A stretch of DNA of 25,114 bases, taken from the NCBI GenBank assembly GCA_027081565.1, contig JALWKG010000062.1, positions 1 through 25,114 of the forward strand. Direction: 5' to 3'. Both the position numbers and the translations under genes were made by a program. The stretch comes from Helicobacteraceae bacterium (lineage in GTDB: Bacteria > Campylobacterota > Campylobacteria > Campylobacterales > Sulfurimonadaceae). Under the pieces are notes generated by a model. That model had not been told where the DNA came from and ran no database searches. It saw nothing but the letters and a program-made list of their open reading frames with translations. Positions 22,500 through 25,114 of the stretch are shown here, in pieces (the stretch's first letter is position 1; every line of letters starts with the position of its first letter).

Positions 22500-24251
22500 T
22501 TAATCTCCACTTGGTCCGTTATGACAGTCGTAACAGCTGACAGCATCTCCTTTTTGGTAGGTTTTGGTACGACTTTCTACGTTAAAGGTGCGGGTAGTGA
22601 ATGTTTGGGAAAGGACTGATCCTCTATAGTTGCTACCGTGACAAGCCTTACATTGGGTAGCGTCTCTTTCAGCTACATCTTGGTGATCTTTTACCCAACC
22701 TTGACCAACAGAGTGCAATCCATGTGGACCGCCTGTTGAGGTGTTGGGTACAGTAGTGTGACAAGAAGTACACTCAGCAATAGTGCCACTGTGTCCTTGA
22801 ATAGCATTACTTAAGACATTATCTTGTGCATGGCTGGTTGGAAATATAGCATGGGTCGATCCGTGACAAGATGAACATTGCAAATTACCATGCCCTGTAC
22901 TGTAACGATAGAGACTGACTCCAGCTGCCGGTGTATTGGGATTGGTAGCAAAACGGTTGTCGAGTGTGGCTCTTAGGGATCCATTAAAAAGAGCAGAGGT
23001 GTAGCGTTGAGCATTTTGGTGACAGGCTTGACAGTTGGGTTCATCCATCCATCCTGTACGGTTGGTGTTACCAACATCATTCATACTCCCGTGACAGCTT
23101 TGACACTGCATACTTTGTTGACCATTGGCATCTTTGGCATCACCCATCGCACCACGTAGACATTCAGTAAGGGCCCCTGGATGGCAGCTATAACATGATG
23201 AACGATTGGCCGTATCGTTGAGTGCCATACCGCTGGCAGGGTCTATAACACTTGCATGTTTGAGGTGTAGTGAGGTGGTTAGAGATTGGGCATTCCCTAC
23301 ATTATTTGTGGCTAGAGCATTAGAACTGTGACAAGATGCGCAGAGTATCGGTGTCCCGGATTTGGCAGTAGCATAGAGACTGGTACCATAGGTATAACCT
23401 TTGGTCTGTAGTGTAGTAAGGTCTGCTGTGCTGATAGGATGTTTTTCATCATGAAGTCTTAGGATGTTGTATTTGTAATCTTTGAGTGTATTGGGATCAT
23501 TTTCCCATCCTGCGATCGGTTTGGCATCACTGGAAGTAACGGTACTGGCATGACATTTGGCACAGTCCATTTCATCACTGACCGGCAAGACAACATCTGC
23601 CGTGGCCAAGGTGCTTCCTGCTGTATCTTTAGCGATAACACGAACCATAGGGTAGTAGTTAGAGAGGTTGTTGTCATCACGATTGATGATAGGAATGCCA
23701 TCGGCTTCAAACCAGTTGTGTGTGGCGTTATATTTCATAGGCTCTGGCTGGGTTGAAGGTGTTTTATTACCTGTTAGTCCCACATCTGGAACACTGCTAC
23801 TGTTAGGAAAGAGTGTAGGGAGGTAGTCCCAAAAGTTTGTTTTAGTAACACTTGTGGTGTTGATATGGCCATTGTAGTCGAGTGCTTGATAGGTTAATGT
23901 GACACCAGAGGTAATGTGTTTGTCTTCGGTACCTACCTTCCTAATAAGGTGGGCATTGAGGTTATTGTATGGAGGTAAAATAGAAAAAACAGAAAAATCA
24001 CTGCCGTCAAAACAGTGCATTCCCAGGTCATTCCAGGCCAAGAGAGTGTAAGCAGACCCGCCTGATGGGATAGTAGTTCCGTTACTAGTTGTTACGTTAT
24101 CACTGTCATTATCAGCCTCTCCTTCTGTCTCGGACGACTCACTCTCGTTGATGGTAGAAGGGTCGTTTTGGTTGTTGTCACTTGCTGAAGTAGTGAAGTC
24201 ACAACCGCTGAGCAGGAGTAGTAAGATACTGCTGTATAAATATGCTTTCAT
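22500..24251 (-). CDS. Nine-haem c-type cytochrome lipoprotein
   Basis: The 583-residue protein has a lipoprotein signal with lipobox LLSGC (C17), an acidic Ser/Asn/Glu-rich linker (about 20-65), then an N-terminal domain with YTLLAWNDLGMHC and FSVFSILPPYNNLNAHLI, a stretch I recall from multihaem cytochromes of Geobacter-like bacteria. Nine CxxCH haem-binding sites follow: 230, 304, 353, 383, 407, 459, 494, 534 and 573. Extra histidines between them can serve as second haem ligands. Such proteins move electrons in the periplasm or at the outer surface; which acceptor or donor is used here is unknown. AAAAGGAG precedes the ATG. It follows apbE by about 100 bases and has its own candidate control site at 24322-24341. 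Confidence 0.92.
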   Translation of the reverse strand: MKAYLYSSILLLLLSGCDFTTSASDNNQNDPSTINESESSETEGEADNDSDNVTTSNGTTIPSGGSAYTLLAWNDLGMHCFDGSDFSVFSILPPYNNLNAHLIRKVGTEDKHITSGVTLTYQALDYNGHINTTSVTKTNFWDYLPTLFPNSSSVPDVGLTGNKTPSTQPEPMKYNATHNWFEADGIPIINRDDNNLSNYYPMVRVIAKDTAGSTLATADVVLPVSDEMDCAKCHASTVTSSDAKPIAGWENDPNTLKDYKYNILRLHDEKHPISTADLTTLQTKGYTYGTSLYATAKSGTPILCASCHSSNALATNNVGNAQSLTTSLHLKHASVIDPASGMALNDTANRSSCYSCHPGALTECLRGAMGDAKDANGQQSMQCQSCHGSMNDVGNTNRTGWMDEPNCQACHQNAQRYTSALFNGSLRATLDNRFATNPNTPAAGVSLYRYSTGHGNLQCSSCHGSTHAIFPTSHAQDNVLSNAIQGHSGTIAECTSCHTTVPNTSTGGPHGLHSVGQGWVKDHQDVAERDATQCKACHGSNYRGSVLSQTFTTRTFNVESRTKTYQKGDAVSCYDCHNGPSGD

Positions 24252-24321
24252 AAGATCTCCTTTTAGATAGCTCCTTTAGGTGGAACTGTCTGATATATGA
24301 TTATCAATACTATAGGAGTAA

Positions 24322-24341
24322 AATGAAGATTTAATGAAGAT
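24322..24341 (-). promoter_or_regulatory. Tandem direct repeat, OmpR/PhoB-type binding site upstream of the cytochrome gene
   Basis: The nine-mer ATCTTCATT (minus strand) occurs twice, at 24333-24341 and 24322-24330, with two bases between, so the period is 11 bp. In the form CTTCATT-AAAT-CTTCATT it has the same layout as a Pho box (two seven-base units with four between). A TATAGT (24309-24314) lies seven bases downstream and a GATAAT (24300-24305) sixteen bases downstream as possible -10 elements. Which regulator binds is unknown. Confidence 0.45.
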
Positions 24342-24349
24342 ACACTCTT

Positions 24350-25114
24350 TTATAAAAAAAGTGTCTTGTTTTTGGTGGGTATTGTTTTGTCTATCATCAG
24401 TGCCGTTGAAAAAATACCGCTTTCTACACAGTTGGAAGAGATGACACTGACAGAGCGAGAGAGTGAGGCTGGAGTAGTTTTAGAGATGATATGTGAAAAG
24501 GTCTGTGAGTCAATGGTGTAGTTGCGTTCGTAGGAGGCAGAGGTGGTCAATGCATCATCTTCAAGTGCGACCTCCTGGGCGTAGCGGGTTGGCTCTTTGG
24601 GGTCTTTGATACCTACGGTGAACCTTGTACCATCGGGTTTTTTTCCAAGAGCATAGATGTCGCCACCGTAGTTGACAAGAGCTGAGGTGATCTTTTTTTT
24701 CTTGAGTAGTTGTACAGCTCTGTCCACTGCATACTCCTTGACAAAACCACCGAGATCGATCTGAGTGTGAGGGTTGTCAAAGAGGATCTTGTTGCGTTTG
24801 ATGTTGAAGTGCTCACATCCTGTATAAGCTAAAAGCTGTTCTCTTTTTCTCTGAAGTGTTTGGATGTTGTTTTCACTGTTGTAAAGTGGTTTTAAGGTGG
24901 CGATGGTGATGTCAAAGTGTCTGTTTGTCAGTGTGTAATACTGCTTGGCACGTTGTAAAATATTTTTGGTCTCGGCATCAAGCTCTACTGTTTCTCGTCT
25001 GTTGATCTGGCTTAGTAGAGAGACAGGATCGTAGTAGTTGTACTTTTTTTCCAAACGTTTGGTCTCTATGAGTACTGCTTGTGCCGCAGTGTCTGCTTGG
25101 GATTTCTCTGCAGC
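24350..25114 (-). CDS. apbE: FAD:protein FMN transferase, ApbE family (partial, N-terminus off window)
   Basis: ApbE-type enzymes attach FMN from FAD to a threonine of target proteins (for example Rnf, Nqr and other redox proteins) in the periplasm. The 254 visible residues include the N-terminal helix VLIETKRLEKKYNYYDPVS with LLSQINR, HFDITIATLKPLY, the signature IDLGGFVKEYAVDRAVQLL, VNYGGDIYALG, a substrate-binding TTSASYERNY and HIISKTTPAS. The usual DLGGIAKG is DLGGFVKE, a minor change. The frame remains open to the window edge, so the true start lies beyond; an apparent TTG start at 25054 is not used. The C-terminus (LMIDKTIPTKNKTLFL) is short. It lies just upstream of the nine-haem cytochrome gene on the same strand. 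Confidence 0.88.
   Translation of the reverse strand, partial: AAEKSQADTAAQAVLIETKRLEKKYNYYDPVSLLSQINRRETVELDAETKNILQRAKQYYTLTNRHFDITIATLKPLYNSENNIQTLQRKREQLLAYTGCEHFNIKRNKILFDNPHTQIDLGGFVKEYAVDRAVQLLKKKKITSALVNYGGDIYALGKKPDGTRFTVGIKDPKEPTRYAQEVALEDDALTTSASYERNYTIDSQTFSHIISKTTPASLSRSVSVISSNCVESGIFSTALMIDKTIPTKNKTLFL

Noticed and set aside
24350..24368. CTTTT...AAAAG hairpin overlapping the apbE stop as a terminator
   Set aside because: It is a short A-T-only stem overlapping coding sequence, too weak to call.
1..25114. CRISPR array, tRNA, rRNA, transposon or prophage
   Set aside because: No regularly spaced repeats, cloverleaf-like sequences, transposase motifs or flanking terminal repeats were seen anywhere in the window.

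Overview
The window reads as a chromosomal segment spanning the replication origin of a Campylobacterota (epsilonproteobacterial) species, most like the Sulfurimonas/Sulfurovum group. The reasons are the ruvC / dnaA / dnaN / gyrB / queF neighbourhood, DnaA boxes of the form TTATTCAC(A), the AT-rich intergenic DNA, and a free-living respiratory gene set (multihaem cytochrome, many two-membrane transport genes). The genus is inferred; no 16S or other decisive marker is present.

Left arm (1-7398, all minus strand): a partial PiT phosphate transporter, queF, a degenerate GGDEF/EAL membrane protein, gyrB, dnaN and dnaA. Two clusters of DnaA boxes flank dnaA: one in the dnaA-dnaN gap (5872-6078), next to an AT-rich unwinding region with a DnaA-trio-like sequence, and one upstream of dnaA (7415-7519), containing a perfect 33-bp inverted repeat. 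This is a bipartite origin like that described for Helicobacter pylori. A 56-codon gene (7553-7723), shorter than usual gene-calling cut-offs, sits between the upstream cluster and ruvC.

Right arm (7857-18865, all plus strand): ruvC is followed without a real gap by a TolC / HlyD / ABC-2 permease / ABC-2 permease export operon that has no ATPase gene, then a small secreted COG3650-like protein. Next come a large lipoprotein of unknown function, a small lipoprotein, a MOSC protein and a dGTPase-like HD hydrolase, then thyA-folA, a thymidylate synthase / dihydrofolate reductase pair. Transcription on both arms runs away from the origin.

Far right (18980-25114, minus strand): a three-gene operon of outer-membrane barrel, small phosphate-binding-protein-like periplasmic protein and hybrid-less sensor kinase, joined by TAATG overlaps. 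Upstream of it are a nine-haem lipoprotein cytochrome and an ApbE flavin transferase cut by the window edge. A tandem 11-bp-period repeat of OmpR/PhoB type lies in front of the cytochrome gene. No tRNA, rRNA, CRISPR array or insertion sequence was seen.
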